Numbered from the stretch's first letter, positions 17,975 to 27,077 are shown. The stretch is 64,000 nt of DNA from Cyclobacteriaceae bacterium (GCA_016787605.1 JAEUUE010000060.1:35048-99047); one strand, 5' to 3'. Notes: a model not told the origin generated them from the letters alone. Translations and numbers: made by a program.

Positions 17975-20695
17975 TTATTGTTCAAAGGCCTGGTTGACGA
18001 TTTTCTCCTGCTCCATTTTGTGCACCTTGGAGTACCCGGTGGCCGGAGAAGCACTGGCCTTGCGGGATACAAACTCCATGGGAACTGAGGGCAGCATGCG
18101 CTGGATGAAGGAAAGAGCGCCCATGTTGGCTGGTTCTTCCTGTACCCAAAGGATTTTGGCATCCTTGTACTTCTTGAAGAGGGCCGTCAATTGCTTGTCC
18201 GGGAACGGGTACAACTGTTCTACCCTGACGAGGGCGGTATCTTTGGTCTTGCGCTTCGCCTGGGCCTCCAGCAAGTCATAGTAAATCTTTCCGCTGCAAA
18301 GCACCAGCCGCTTCACGTCTTTGGCAGTCACCTGGGTATCGTCCAGCACTTCCTGGAACGAGCCCGACGTGAATTCCTTCAGCGGGGACACCACGGCCGG
18401 GTGCCGGAGCAGTGACTTGGGAGAAAATACGATGCACGGCTTGCGGAAATGCCAGGCTACCTGCCTGCGCAACAGGTGGAAAATGTTTGCCGGTGTGGTC
18501 GGGTTGCACACAATCATGTTGTACTCCGCGCAAAGCTGAAGGAAGCGCTCGGGACGACAGCTGGAGTGCTCGGGGCCCTGGCCTTCATACCCGTGGGGAA
18601 GCAACATCACCAGCCCATTCATGCGTTGCCATTTGGATTCCGCGCTGGAGAGGAACTGGTCAATCATCACCTGGGCACCGTTGACGAAGTCTCCGAACTG
18701 GGCTTCCCACAACACGAGACCAAAGGGATTGGACATCGCATACCCGTATTCGAAACCCAGCACTCCAAATTCAGAAAGGAGCGAATTGTAGATGTGAAAT
18801 TTCTGCTGTCCCTCCTGGATGTGGTCAATGCCGCAATAGGGCTCGTTGGTATTCGCGTCGAAAAAGTAGGCATGGCGGTGGGAGAACGTACCACGCTTGA
18901 CATCCTGTCCTGACATGCGAACCGGCGTGCCTTCGGTGAGAAGTGAACCATAGGCGAGCAATTCGGCCTCGGCCCAGCCCAACATTTTATCTTCAAAGAA
19001 GGCCGCCTTCCGGTCCTTCAGCAACTTCTCGATCTGCTTGAGCGGCTTGAAGTCGGCCGGAATTGTGGTTAGCGCTTTAGCCACCTTGTCGATGATGGCC
19101 GCCTTAATGGCGGTGACCGGCGACTTGTCAAAATCTTCCGGCTTTGCACGCTCCATTTTTTCCCATTCTTCTTCCAGCTTTTGCGGTTTGTAGGGGAGCG
19201 GCTTCTGTTTCACTTCGTTGAGCCGGTCCTGCAGCTGGTTGCGGAAACTCTTGTCCATCTCATCGGCGAGTTCCGCATCCACGTCTCCGCGTTCGATGAG
19301 TTTCTTGACATAGACCTCCCGCGGGTTGGGATGCTTGGCGATCAGGTTATAGAGCTTGGGCTGGGTAAACTTGGGTTCATCGCTCTCGTTGTGCCCATGA
19401 CGGCGATAGCAGAGCATGTCGATGAAAATATCCTTGCCGAATTTCTGGCGGTATTCCACAGCCAGCTTGGCGCAGAAAGTCACCGCCTCCGCGTCATCCC
19501 CGTTGACGTGGAGTACGGGTGCATCAATGATTTTTGCCACATCGGTACAATAGATCGCCGAACGGGCATCTTCGTAATCTGTCGTAAAGCCAACCTGGTT
19601 ATTGATGACGAAGTGGATCGTTCCGCCGGTCGTGTAGCCCGGCAGGCCCGACATTTGGACCAGTTCATAAACGATTCCCTGGCCTGCCACGGCCGCGTCG
19701 CCATGGATGAGGATGGCCATGGCTTTGTCCACCTGTCCCTTGTATTCATCATCCATCTGGCCACGAGTATAGCCCAGCACCAGTGAATCGACCACTTCAA
19801 GGTGCGATGGGTTGGGCGTAAGCTTCACATAGATTTTGTTGCCCGATGGCGTATTGATATGGCTGGCATATCCCAGGTGATACTTCACATCACCGTCACC
19901 CATGGTGAGGTCGGGGTTTACATTGCCTTCAAATTCCGTGAAAATCTGCTCATAGGTTTTGCCCAGAATATTGGACAACACATTCAGACGGCCCCGGTGG
20001 GCCATACCAATAACCACTTCCTTAACACCCAGGCTGGCCGATGTATTGATGATGGTTTGTAAGGCCGGGATGGTCGTCTCCCCGCCCTCCAGTGAAAAGC
20101 GTTTCTGCCCCAGGAACTTTGTATGCAGAAAATTTTCAAATACCACCGCTTCGTTCAACTTGGCAAGAATCCCCTTTTTCTCTTCGAGCGACGGTGCGTG
20201 GTGAAAATAATCCTGCTCGCACTTCTGAATGAACCAGTCGAAGATCTCCTGGTTGCGGATGTAGCTGTACTCAAAACCGATGGGCCCCAGGTAAACGGCC
20301 TGGAGTTTCTCGATGATCTTGCGCAGCGTGGTGCGGCCGAGCCCGATTTCCACGCCTACGTCAAACTCGGCATCCAGGTCGGCATCCGTCAGGCCGTAAG
20401 ACGTATGATCGAGTGGCACCTTATGATCCCTGCGCGGCCGTACCGGGTTCGTCTTCGACTTCAGGTGGCCGCGAGACCGATAGGCGTGTATCAGGGTCCG
20501 GACGTGTGTCTCCTTGATGTTTACCCCCTCCGTGGCAGCCACCGGCTGATCACCAAATCTCGACACGGAGAAATCATACCCCTCAAAGAACTTTTGCCAG
20601 GTCAGATCGACCGACCCCGGGTCTTTCTTGTAGTTTTGGTACAACTGGTCGAGGTAGCTGACATCAGCATTCGAGATATACGAGTAGGTAGCCAT
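17975..20695 (-). CDS. odhA: 2-oxoglutarate dehydrogenase E1 component
   Basis: A 906-residue thiamine-diphosphate enzyme that decarboxylates 2-oxoglutarate and passes the succinyl group to lipoyl-E2 (TCA cycle, cytoplasm). Family marks: the N-terminal E2-binding helix (S-Y-L-D-Q-L-Y-Q-N-Y-K-K), G-M-A-H-R-G-R-L-N-V-L, the ThDP/Mg site H-G-D-A-A-V-A-G-Q-G, R-R-H-G-H-N-E-S-D-E-P, and the C-terminal transketolase-like part with L-P-H-G-Y-E-G-Q-G-P-E-H-S-S. I use the ATG at 20695, not the TTG at 20701. It heads the odhA-odhB-lpdA operon (gap to odhB 39 bases). A -7 box and a candidate operator palindrome lie upstream. Confidence 0.96.
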   Translation of the reverse strand: MATYSYISNADVSYLDQLYQNYKKDPGSVDLTWQKFFEGYDFSVSRFGDQPVAATEGVNIKETHVRTLIHAYRSRGHLKSKTNPVRPRRDHKVPLDHTSYGLTDADLDAEFDVGVEIGLGRTTLRKIIEKLQAVYLGPIGFEYSYIRNQEIFDWFIQKCEQDYFHHAPSLEEKKGILAKLNEAVVFENFLHTKFLGQKRFSLEGGETTIPALQTIINTSASLGVKEVVIGMAHRGRLNVLSNILGKTYEQIFTEFEGNVNPDLTMGDGDVKYHLGYASHINTPSGNKIYVKLTPNPSHLEVVDSLVLGYTRGQMDDEYKGQVDKAMAILIHGDAAVAGQGIVYELVQMSGLPGYTTGGTIHFVINNQVGFTTDYEDARSAIYCTDVAKIIDAPVLHVNGDDAEAVTFCAKLAVEYRQKFGKDIFIDMLCYRRHGHNESDEPKFTQPKLYNLIAKHPNPREVYVKKLIERGDVDAELADEMDKSFRNQLQDRLNEVKQKPLPYKPQKLEEEWEKMERAKPEDFDKSPVTAIKAAIIDKVAKALTTIPADFKPLKQIEKLLKDRKAAFFEDKMLGWAEAELLAYGSLLTEGTPVRMSGQDVKRGTFSHRHAYFFDANTNEPYCGIDHIQEGQQKFHIYNSLLSEFGVLGFEYGYAMSNPFGLVLWEAQFGDFVNGAQVMIDQFLSSAESKWQRMNGLVMLLPHGYEGQGPEHSSCRPERFLQLCAEYNMIVCNPTTPANIFHLLRRQVAWHFRKPCIVFSPKSLLRHPAVVSPLKEFTSGSFQEVLDDTQVTAKDVKRLVLCSGKIYYDLLEAQAKRKTKDTALVRVEQLYPFPDKQLTALFKKYKDAKILWVQEEPANMGALSFIQRMLPSVPMEFVSRKASASPATGYSKVHKMEQEKIVNQAFEQ

Positions 20696-20714
20696 AATCA
20701 AAAGGGTAAGATAA

Positions 20715-20722
20715 CAAATGTA
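20715..20722 (-). promoter_or_regulatory. -7 box TACATTTG for the odhA operon
   Basis: A perfect TAnnTTTG match on the minus strand, 19 bases before the odhA ATG. No TTG is seen at -33, which fits an activator-dependent promoter given the palindrome just upstream. Confidence 0.45.
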
Positions 20723-20750
20723 TATACCTCCGGGAGCTTGTAAAAATCTA

Positions 20751-20770
20751 ATACTCGTTTATACGAGTAT
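20751..20770. promoter_or_regulatory. Perfect 8-bp inverted repeat, candidate operator
   Basis: ATACTCGT-TTAT-ACGAGTAT is a perfect dyad in the odhA/rpsP divergent gap. Relative to the odhA -7 box it lies just beyond the -33 position, where activators usually bind. The regulator is unknown. Confidence 0.4.
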
Positions 20771-20814
20771 AATTGCCATTATCGTTATCCCTTACTGAAC
20801 GGCTCTGCCGGGGG

Positions 20815-20844
20815 TTGCCCAATATTCAAAATCTCCTACCTTTG
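20815..20844 (+). promoter_or_regulatory. Promoter TTG-N19-TACCTTTG for rpsP
   Basis: TTG (20815-20817) and a perfect -7 box TACCTTTG (20837-20844) at the canonical 19-base spacing. The leader to the rpsP ATG is about 45 bases. It is the strongest Bacteroidota-type promoter of this gap. Confidence 0.65.
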
Positions 20845-20892
20845 CAGTCCTTTAAAAACCGGACGAGTTCCAACCTTTAAAAACAACGAAAA

Positions 20893-21453
20893 ATGGCTGT
20901 TAAGATTCGCCTGGCCCGCCGCGGCCGCAAAAAGCTGGCAAAATTCGACGTCGTAGTGGCCGATTCCCGGTCCCCCCGCGACGGTAAATTCATTGAAAAG
21001 ATCGGTACCTACGATCCCCTCACCATCCCGGCCACCATCCACCTGGATGAGGACAGGGCCTTTTCCTGGCTGATGAATGGCGCCCAGCCTTCGGATACGG
21101 TCAGGGCCATGCTCTCCTACCGGGGCGTGATGCTGAAGAGACACCTGCAAATCGGCGTGGTAAAGGGCGCGATCTCCCAGGAACAAGCCGATCAGAAACT
21201 GGCGGAGTGGAAGGCTCAAAAGGAGCAGAAGATCCAGTCCAAGAAAGATACGGTAAGCAAATCCAAGCAGGATGCTGCCAAAGCACGCAAGGAAGCGGAA
21301 TCGAAAATCCGCGAGGCCCGCGCTGAAGCGATTCGCAAGAAAGCCGAAGCCGCCGCTGCTGCCGCAGCCGCTGCCACGGAGGCTCCTGCCGCCGAAGCCC
21401 CTGCTGCCGAGGCTAGCACCGAGCAAGCGCCTGCTGCCGAAGGACAAGCGTGA
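20893..21453 (+). CDS. rpsP: 30S ribosomal protein S16 with long C-terminal extension
   Basis: The first ~85 residues are S16 ([33 protein letters not shown]). S16 binds 16S rRNA and is needed for 30S assembly. Residues ~100-186 are an added tail, first Lys/Glu/Arg-rich and probably helical, then almost pure Ala/Glu/Pro. Standard S16 has about 80-90 residues; tails of this kind are frequent in Bacteroidota. The tail is low in complexity and its role is unknown. An intrinsic terminator follows immediately. Confidence 0.95.
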   Translation: MAVKIRLARRGRKKLAKFDVVVADSRSPRDGKFIEKIGTYDPLTIPATIHLDEDRAFSWLMNGAQPSDTVRAMLSYRGVMLKRHLQIGVVKGAISQEQADQKLAEWKAQKEQKIQSKKDTVSKSKQDAAKARKEAESKIREARAEAIRKKAEAAAAAAAAATEAPAAEAPAAEASTEQAPAAEGQA

Positions 21454-21469
21454 TCCCAATCATAAAGAG

Positions 21470-21503
21470 AAAATGCCAACAGCTTTCTGTTGGCATTTTT
21501 TTT
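21470..21503 (+). terminator. Intrinsic terminator after rpsP
   Basis: A stem of about 12 pairs (arms 21470-21481 and 21488-21499, six-base loop GCTTTC) runs into a T-tract ending at 21503. The rimM ATG is only 16 bases further on, so rimM must be expressed by read-through or from a promoter inside this element. Confidence 0.85.
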
Positions 21504-21519
21504 ATCCTCACCTGACACG

Positions 21520-22032
21520 ATGAACGTTGACGCCTGCTTTAAGATCGCTTACGTGATGAAAAGCCACGGTTTGAAGGGCGAGGTAACGCTGGCCTTGTTG
21601 CCCCTCTGCCCTGACCTGGAGACCATGGACGCCTACTTCCTTGAAATCGGCGGCCAGCTGGTCCCTCACTTCCTGCAAGCCGTATCGGTAAAGGGCACCA
21701 AAGCCTATGTCAAATTTGAGGGAGTGGATACCCCCGAGGCGGCAGCCGCCCTCAAGGGAGCAAGTGTCTATATGCCCAAAAAATCGCGCCCCAGCCTTCC
21801 CAAAGGGGAATTTTATAACGACGAGGTGATCGGCTTTGAAGTGGTGGACACCAACCAGGGGACCCTGGGAAAGGTATCGGAAATTCAGGAAACCGGCATT
21901 AGCAGGCACCTGGTGGTTGACCGTGAAGGGAAGGAAGTAATGATCCCGCTCAACGGGCCTTTCCTCAAAAGCCTGAACAAGTCGAAGAAGCGCATCACGG
22001 TGGAACTCCCGGATGGATTCCTCGACCTCTAG
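21520..22032 (+). CDS. rimM: Ribosome maturation factor RimM
   Basis: A 170-residue protein with the two-domain RimM plan: an N-terminal beta-barrel ([14 protein letters not shown]) and a C-terminal PRC barrel (residues ~95-168, with F-Y-N-D-E-V-I-G-F and M-I-P-L-N-G-P-F). It assists 30S head maturation through S19. I use the ATG at 21520; an earlier in-frame start at 21490 would lie inside the rpsP terminator. It sits in the conserved order rpsP-rimM-trmD-rplS. Confidence 0.93.
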   Translation: MNVDACFKIAYVMKSHGLKGEVTLALLPLCPDLETMDAYFLEIGGQLVPHFLQAVSVKGTKAYVKFEGVDTPEAAAALKGASVYMPKKSRPSLPKGEFYNDEVIGFEVVDTNQGTLGKVSEIQETGISRHLVVDREGKEVMIPLNGPFLKSLNKSKKRITVELPDGFLDL

Positions 22033-22051
22033 TTTTCCGTATCTTGGTTGT

Positions 22052-22732
22052 ATGAGAATCGATATCCTGACATGCTTACCCAAGTTGCTGGAAAGTCCAT
22101 TCCGGGAATCCATTCTTAAGCGGGCACAGGACAAACAGCTCGTTACGGTGCAGATCCATGACCTGCGCGATTACACAACAGACGCCCATCGCACCACCGA
22201 CGACTATGCCTTCGGCGGAGGCGCCGGCATGGTGATGATGATTGAGCCTATCGATCGCTGCATCCAGGCCCTCAAGGCCCAGCGAACTTACGATGAGATC
22301 ATTTACATGAGTCCGGATGGCGAATTGCTGACCCAATCCGTGGCCAACCAGCTCAGCTTGAAGGAGCATCTGATCCTGATCTGCGGCCATTACAAGGGAG
22401 TAGATGAACGCGTCCGCGAACACCTGGTAACCCGGGAAGTAAGCATCGGAGATTACGTGTTATCGGGCGGTGAATTGGCAGCAGCCGTCCTTTCTGATGC
22501 GGTTATTCGCCTCCTCCCGGGGGTCCTGTCTGACGAATCCTCCGCCCTGACCGACTCCTTCCAGGATGGGCTGGTGGCCCCTGCCGTCTATACCCGGCCG
22601 GCCGAGTACCGGGGTTGGCAGGTACCCCCTGTGCTCCTATCCGGGAATCCCGCCAAAATTGAGGCCTGGAGGCACGAAAACAGCCTGGATCGCACCAAAA
22701 AGCGCCGTCCGGGCCTAATAAAGGAGGACTAG
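22052..22732 (+). CDS. trmD: tRNA (guanine-N1-)-methyltransferase TrmD
   Basis: A 226-residue SPOUT-class enzyme that methylates G37 next to the anticodon with SAM. The knotted SAM site is visible as [12 protein letters not shown] and [10 protein letters not shown], and the N-terminus is M-R-I-D-I-L-T. The ATG at 22052 gives the family start; a frame-internal ATG at 22013 would overlap rimM. A TATCTTGG box (22040-22047), a near match to the -7 consensus, lies four bases before the start. Confidence 0.95.
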   Translation: MRIDILTCLPKLLESPFRESILKRAQDKQLVTVQIHDLRDYTTDAHRTTDDYAFGGGAGMVMMIEPIDRCIQALKAQRTYDEIIYMSPDGELLTQSVANQLSLKEHLILICGHYKGVDERVREHLVTREVSIGDYVLSGGELAAAVLSDAVIRLLPGVLSDESSALTDSFQDGLVAPAVYTRPAEYRGWQVPPVLLSGNPAKIEAWRHENSLDRTKKRRPGLIKED

Positions 22733-22737
22733 GTGGC

Positions 22738-22767
22738 TTGTCCACTAGCAACCCTTTCCTATATTTG
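22738..22767 (+). promoter_or_regulatory. Promoter TTG-N19-TATATTTG for rplS
   Basis: TTG (22738-22740) and a perfect -7 box TATATTTG (22760-22767) at 19-base spacing, right after trmD. It gives rplS its own promoter with a leader of roughly 20-25 bases. Confidence 0.7.
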
Positions 22768-22794
22768 CAGTCCCATTTTCAAAACGACCCAATT

Positions 22795-23163
22795 ATGGCC
22801 GATCTCATTAAGGTAGCGGAGCAGGAGTTGGCAGCAAAACGTGCTGCACTGCCCGATTTCAAGGCTGGCGATACGATCAACGTACACGTAAAGATCAGCG
22901 AAGGTAACAAGGAGCGTATCCAGCAATTCCAGGGCGTAGTTCTCTACCGCCGCGGAAAGGGCACCAATGGCGAGTCATTCTCTGTCCGCAAGGTATCCAA
23001 TGGAGTCGGCGTAGAGCGAATTTTCCCTGTTTTGAGCCCCAGCATTGACAAAATAGAATTCATTAAGGCCGGTAAGGTTAGAAGGGCCAAACTGTACTAC
23101 ATGAAGGGTCGCCAGGGCAAGTCGGCACGCATCAAGGAGAAGCTTGCCGTTCAGGAGAAGTAA
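22795..23163 (+). CDS. rplS: 50S ribosomal protein L19
   Basis: A 122-residue L19 with [12 protein letters not shown], the [10 protein letters not shown] core and [10 protein letters not shown]19 lies at the 30S-50S interface. I use the ATG at 22795; a longer in-frame start at 22738 would include the promoter. It ends the translation gene block and is followed by a strong terminator. Confidence 0.97.
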   Translation: MADLIKVAEQELAAKRAALPDFKAGDTINVHVKISEGNKERIQQFQGVVLYRRGKGTNGESFSVRKVSNGVGVERIFPVLSPSIDKIEFIKAGKVRRAKLYYMKGRQGKSARIKEKLAVQEK

Positions 23164-23181
23164 TCCGCCCACAAGCCATTC

Positions 23182-23216
23182 AAAAAGCCCGATTCGACAA
23201 TGAATCGGGCTTTTTT
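23182..23216 (+). terminator. Intrinsic terminator after rplS
   Basis: Arms AGCCCGATTC (23186-23195) and GAATCGGGCT (23202-23211), a six-base loop and a T-tract. The upstream A-run pairs with the T-run, so it could also work on the other strand. Confidence 0.9.
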
Positions 23217-23243
23217 CATGTCCGCCCGCAAACCCCGTTTATG

Positions 23244-23274
23244 TTGGAATCCACCCCCTCCGGGCCTATATTTG
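23244..23274 (+). promoter_or_regulatory. Promoter TTG-N20-TATATTTG for the aldolase gene
   Basis: TTG (23244-23246) and a perfect -7 box TATATTTG (23267-23274) separated by 20 bases. The leader is about 15-20 bases to the ATG at 23296. Confidence 0.7.
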
Positions 23275-23295
23275 CCTTCCGTTCTTTAACCACCT

Positions 23296-24369
23296 ATGGC
23301 AACTACAAATGTCCGTGAGATGCTGGGAAGCGAAGCCGAATCCCTCCTCTCCTACAAAAGCAAAACTGTCGCATCCAACCAGATTCATGCCCCCGGACCC
23401 AATTTCATCGACGACGTATTCGGGCCCAGCAACCGCAATCCTCAGGTGCTCCGCAGCCTCGGCGCCCTGTTTGGTGCCGGCCGCCTCGGAGGAACCGGTT
23501 ACCTCTCCATCCTCCCTATCGACCAGGGAATAGAGCACAGCGGAGGAGCTTCCTTCGCCAAGAACCCCATCTATTTTGATCCGGAGAACATCGTCAAGCT
23601 GGCGATCGAAGGCGGATGCAACGGCGTGGCTACCACCTACGGAACGCTTGCCTTTGCCTCCCGCAAGTATGCCCACAAGATTCCGTTTATTGTAAAGATC
23701 AACCACAACGAACTCCTGACCTATCCGAACAAGGCCGACCAGATCATGTTTGGCTCTGTTCGCGAAGCCTGGAATCTCGGTGCAGTGGCCGTCGGAGCAA
23801 CCATCTATTTCGGCTCCGACCAGTCCGGAAGACAAATCATCGAAGTGGCGCAAGCTTTCGAGGAAGCTCACTCGCTGGGTATGGCTACCATTCTGTGGTG
23901 CTACATCCGCAACAACGCCTTCAAGAAGGATGGCGTCGACTATCACGTATCGGCCGACCTGACCGGCCAGGCCAACCACCTGGGCGTAACCATCCAGGCC
24001 GATATCATCAAGCAAAAGCTTCCCACGAACAATGGCGGCTACAAGGCCCTGAATACCGGCGGAAGCTCCTATGGAAAACTTGACGAACGAATCTATACCG
24101 AATTGACCTCCGAACACCCGATTGATCTCTGCCGCTACCAGGTGCTCAACTGCTACATGGGACGGGCCGGCCTGATCAATTCTGGCGGGGAGTCGAAAGG
24201 TGCCAGTGATATGCAGGAAGCTGTTCGTACGGCTGTAATCAACAAACGCGCAGGAGGCATGGGCCTGATCTCAGGCCGCAAAGCCTTCCAGCGTCCCCTG
24301 AAGGAAGGCGTCCAGATCCTCAATGCCATCCAGGACGTCTATCTCGACAAGTCCATTACGCTGGCCTGA
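23296..24369 (+). CDS. fbaB: Class I fructose-bisphosphate aldolase, DhnA/FbaB type
   Basis: A 357-residue TIM-barrel aldolase. It shows the archaeal/FbaB-type pattern L-P-I-D-Q-G-I-E-H, then [19 protein letters not shown], and near residue 236 a segment D-I-I-K-Q-K-L-P that should hold the Schiff-base lysine. The end S-G-G-E-S-K-G forms part of the phosphate site. It cleaves fructose 1,6-bisphosphate to triose phosphates without a metal. It has its own promoter and is followed by accD after only 16 bases. A function on another ketose phosphate cannot be excluded from sequence alone. Confidence 0.9.
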   Translation: MATTNVREMLGSEAESLLSYKSKTVASNQIHAPGPNFIDDVFGPSNRNPQVLRSLGALFGAGRLGGTGYLSILPIDQGIEHSGGASFAKNPIYFDPENIVKLAIEGGCNGVATTYGTLAFASRKYAHKIPFIVKINHNELLTYPNKADQIMFGSVREAWNLGAVAVGATIYFGSDQSGRQIIEVAQAFEEAHSLGMATILWCYIRNNAFKKDGVDYHVSADLTGQANHLGVTIQADIIKQKLPTNNGGYKALNTGGSSYGKLDERIYTELTSEHPIDLCRYQVLNCYMGRAGLINSGGESKGASDMQEAVRTAVINKRAGGMGLISGRKAFQRPLKEGVQILNAIQDVYLDKSITLA

Positions 24370-24385
24370 TCCATCTTCACGCTCC

Positions 24386-25228
24386 ATGCCCTGGTTTAAA
24401 CGTACCGACAAAGGAATATTGACGCCTACGGAGGCGAAACGGGAGGTTCCTGATGGCCTTTGGTTTAAGTCCCCCGGAGGCAAAATTGTACACACCCGGG
24501 AACTGAAGAACAACGCCTACGTGGTGCCCGAAGAGGAGTACCACGTTAAGATTGGCTCCCAAGAGTACTTCGAAATCCTTTTCGACAACAATGAGTTTAC
24601 CGAGCTCGACGCCAACATGCAGTCGGCCGATCCGCTCAAGTTTGTCGACACGAAACCTTACCCCAAGCGCATCAAGGAATCCCAGTCGAAGACAGATCTG
24701 AAGGATGCCGTACGGACGGCTTACGGAAAGATGAACGGCATGGATCTCGTGATCGCCTGTATGGACTTTACGTTCATCGGCGGATCCATGGGATCTGTAG
24801 TGGGTGAAAAGATTGCCCGGGCTATGGATTACAGCCTGAAGAACCGGATTCCCTTTCTGATGATTTCCCGCTCCGGAGGCGCACGAATGATGGAGGCCGG
24901 GTTGTCACTCATGCAGATGGCCAAGACATCAGCGAAGATCGCTTTGCTGGATGAGGCCAGGATCCCGTACCTCTCTTTGCTGACTGATCCTACTACGGGT
25001 GGTGTCACCGCCTCTTACGCCATGCTGGGCGACTTCAATTTTGCCGAGCCTGGAGCCCTGATCGGTTTTGCCGGACCTCGGGTAATCCGGGAGACCATTG
25101 GAAAGAGTCTGCCGGAGGGCTTTCAAAGCGCGGAATTTGTTTTGGAGCACGGCTTTCTCGATTTCATCATCGATCGCCGCAACCTGAAGAACAGGTTGAC
25201 GCTGTTGCTCAGAATGCTCAAATCTTAG
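24386..25228 (+). CDS. accD: Acetyl-CoA carboxylase carboxyltransferase beta subunit, without zinc-ribbon cysteines
   Basis: A 280-residue crotonase-fold subunit that, with AccA, moves the carboxyl group from biotin to acetyl-CoA (first step of fatty-acid synthesis). The core is clear: [37 protein letters not shown]. In Escherichia coli the N-terminus carries a C-x2-C...C-x2-C zinc ribbon. Here the matching stretch (residues ~22-50) reads [10 protein letters not shown] and V-V-P-E-E-E-Y with none of the four cysteines. I recall this loss as shared by other Bacteroidota. The ATG at 24386 is the only start that fits. Confidence 0.93.
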   Translation: MPWFKRTDKGILTPTEAKREVPDGLWFKSPGGKIVHTRELKNNAYVVPEEEYHVKIGSQEYFEILFDNNEFTELDANMQSADPLKFVDTKPYPKRIKESQSKTDLKDAVRTAYGKMNGMDLVIACMDFTFIGGSMGSVVGEKIARAMDYSLKNRIPFLMISRSGGARMMEAGLSLMQMAKTSAKIALLDEARIPYLSLLTDPTTGGVTASYAMLGDFNFAEPGALIGFAGPRVIRETIGKSLPEGFQSAEFVLEHGFLDFIIDRRNLKNRLTLLLRMLKS

Positions 25229-25240
25229 GGTAAGGAGCTT

Positions 25241-25296
25241 GACTCCAGAAGCTGGAATTCAGAATACGGAATTCAGAATAGAGAATTCAGTACACC
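25241..25296 (+). repeat. Heptanucleotide array, GAATTCA-type
   Basis: Eight consecutive seven-base units such as GAATTCA, GAATACG, GAATAGA and GTACACC, in strict register. The units are degenerate copies of each other. Confidence 0.75.
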
Positions 25297-25371
25297 TGAT
25301 CCCTACCACCGCTCAGCCCCCACTAGCGCCTGGCATACTATCACGCAGTACATGGCCTTGGTCCCAAGGCA

Positions 25372-25618
25372 CAGTACCCAGCATCTAGAACCTAGTACCT
25401 AGCACCATAGTGCCTAGGTACCTAGTACCCAGTACCCAGCACCCAGTACCCAGCACCCAGTACCCAGCACCCAGTACCTAGCATCGAGTACCGAGCACCC
25501 AGCACCGAGTTCCGAGGACCGAGCACCGAGCACCGAGGACCGAGCACCGAGGACCGAGCCACCGAGGACCGAGCACCGAGGACCGAGGACCGAGCACCGA
25601 GGACCGAGGACCGAGCAC
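25372..25618 (+). repeat. Heptanucleotide array, CCCAGTA / CCGAGCA / CCGAGGA type
   Basis: About 35 seven-base units. The first part alternates CCCAGTA and CCCAGCA; the second alternates CCGAGCA and CCGAGGA. One extra base near 25560 shifts the register. The gradual change of unit type along the array suggests growth by slippage plus drift. It resembles short tandem heptamer repeats described from cyanobacteria; the comparison is by appearance only. Confidence 0.9.
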
Positions 25619-25623
25619 GCACC

Positions 25624-25655
25624 AAAAAAAGAGAGCCGCCCTTTCAGGCGGCCCT
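25624..25655 (-). terminator. Intrinsic terminator of the SusC/SusD operon
   Basis: On the minus strand the stem GGCGGC-type arms (25647-25652 with 25635-25640, extended by a few more pairs) are followed by seven T residues. It lies 24 bases after the stop of the last gene of the operon. Confidence 0.8.
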
Positions 25656-25679
25656 CCGTACTTTTCGATCCAATCTGGC

Positions 25680-27059
25680 TTACAGCTTCTCCATGGTGAG
25701 GAGGATGCGGGTATACCAGTTGCAGTAACCGTTACGACGGCCATACTCATCAGCATCGTCATCGACACCGATCAGGAAGCGGTCGCCTACGGTCAGACCA
25801 TCACGGTCGTTGCGATACGCACCGCGGTTAGGAACCGTTGCGCGAGGCTGACCGGTGCCCCAAGGGAGCGTCGTCGTGCCTGCAAAGGTGCCCGCCAGCG
25901 GAGTAACCAGGAAGAACTCACGGGTAGATGTGCAATCTACCGTCGTATTCATCAGGGGCACGTATATGGTTCCAAGGTTAGCGGTGGAGGTACCTGCCGG
26001 GAAACCAAGTCCGTAGGCCGTAGCAGCCGGCTGACCCGGTGTATTGATCGGCGTATTCAACGTAGTGATCGCAGCCGCCGAAAGGCCGGTTGCGGTATTC
26101 TCCAGGTTGATCACCATCGTGATATCCTGACCACGGTACTTGCAGGTAAACTGCCGCTCGGTGGGTGCACCGTTCGTCACCGGAGCGAGGGTCACCGTCT
26201 GCGTAGAGTCGGTTGCCGAGCTTCCGAAGATGAACTGGTCAATCCAGGCCTGAGGGAACGAGGCATGCTGGGCAGCGGAGTGATCCGGCTGCCAGCGGGC
26301 CACCTGGGTCATCTTGTAAGTACCCACGTAGGAGCTTGCCAGCGGGGTAACTACAGAAGCGGCCAGGGTACGTACCACCGTCATGGTATACAGCATCGGG
26401 CTAGCATAGAACAGACCGCCCGTCAAGTTGGGCGTAATGTTCGCTTCGTTCGGGTTACCCAACGCAGGCGTTACCGTCGTCTGCGGGTTAGCCACCGTAA
26501 AGAGGCGACCCGCCTTGTCGGTAATGGCCACGCGGAAGATAATCCGGTCGTTCACTGCCAGCGATCCGGGGTAGGCCACCATCGTGCACACATCCGGGAA
26601 GATACCGGAGCACGTTGTGCCATCCGGGTCTGTCGTCAGTGTTGCCAGGGCAGCTACCGTTTCGGCATGCGTTACCGTGATCGGTACAGACCGCAGGTAA
26701 TCGCTATACGTCGGCTCAGGCACTTTCGAGAACGAAGAAGCAATGGTTGCTGCATCGATCGTCTTTACGAGCACCTCATCGGTGATACGGCCCGTAGAGC
26801 CGCTCCGGTGGGTGGCGTAGAATTCAATCTTGGTGAGGTCAGCACCAAAGTTCTTGTCCACCGACTCATAAATAGCCGTGAACGAACTGTTGTTCAAATC
26901 CGTCAGTTCCCAAACGTTGGACCTGATCTGGTACACGCGCAGGTAAGAACCCGTAGCGCGGTCATCGTAGGGCAGCGGGTAGAGAGCGGGATCCGGTGAG
27001 CAGGACACAGCCACTGCCACTGCCATCACAGCACCCACTACATATTTTTTAATTTTCAT
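25680..27059 (-). CDS. Lipoprotein of a SusC/SusD locus, unknown function
   Basis: A 459-residue protein with a signal sequence ending in a lipobox (V-A-V-S-C, Cys 20). The mature part is rich in Thr, Ala and Asn with many short beta-strand-like stretches and no recognisable enzyme motif. It starts 19 bases after the SusD-like gene and ends at the operon terminator. Third-position lipoproteins in Sus-type loci are often surface glycan- or ligand-binding proteins (SusE/F-like in role); that is inferred from position only. I use the ATG at 27059, since the ATG at 27068 adds only three residues. Confidence 0.75.
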   Translation of the reverse strand: MKIKKYVVGAVMAVAVAVSCSPDPALYPLPYDDRATGSYLRVYQIRSNVWELTDLNNSSFTAIYESVDKNFGADLTKIEFYATHRSGSTGRITDEVLVKTIDAATIASSFSKVPEPTYSDYLRSVPITVTHAETVAALATLTTDPDGTTCSGIFPDVCTMVAYPGSLAVNDRIIFRVAITDKAGRLFTVANPQTTVTPALGNPNEANITPNLTGGLFYASPMLYTMTVVRTLAASVVTPLASSYVGTYKMTQVARWQPDHSAAQHASFPQAWIDQFIFGSSATDSTQTVTLAPVTNGAPTERQFTCKYRGQDITMVINLENTATGLSAAAITTLNTPINTPGQPAATAYGLGFPAGTSTANLGTIYVPLMNTTVDCTSTREFFLVTPLAGTFAGTTTLPWGTGQPRATVPNRGAYRNDRDGLTVGDRFLIGVDDDADEYGRRNGYCNWYTRILLTMEKL

Positions 27060-27077
27060 AAGAGTCATTCTTAATGG

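Larger units (their letters stand above)
25229..25623. other. Non-coding gap after accD filled with seven-base periodic DNA
   Basis: No gene is credible here. The gap holds two heptamer arrays (listed separately) joined by about 75 bases of unique-looking sequence (25297-25371). Open frames across it are artefacts of the repeats and encode an endless Ser-Val-Leu-Gly-Ala-Arg-Ser-like heptapeptide. Confidence 0.8.

Noticed and set aside
20123-20743. 206-codon open frame opposite odhA
   Set aside because: It lies antisense to the conserved odhA coding region and has no recognisable features.
25372-25618. Possible CRISPR array
   Set aside because: Units are only seven bases long and directly tandem, with no spacers, and there are no cas genes.
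25422-25625. 67-codon open frame with repeating Ser-Val-Leu-Gly-Ala-Arg units
   Set aside because: It is the translation of the heptamer array. A seven-base period gives a seven-residue repeat in any frame, so it carries no evidence of coding.
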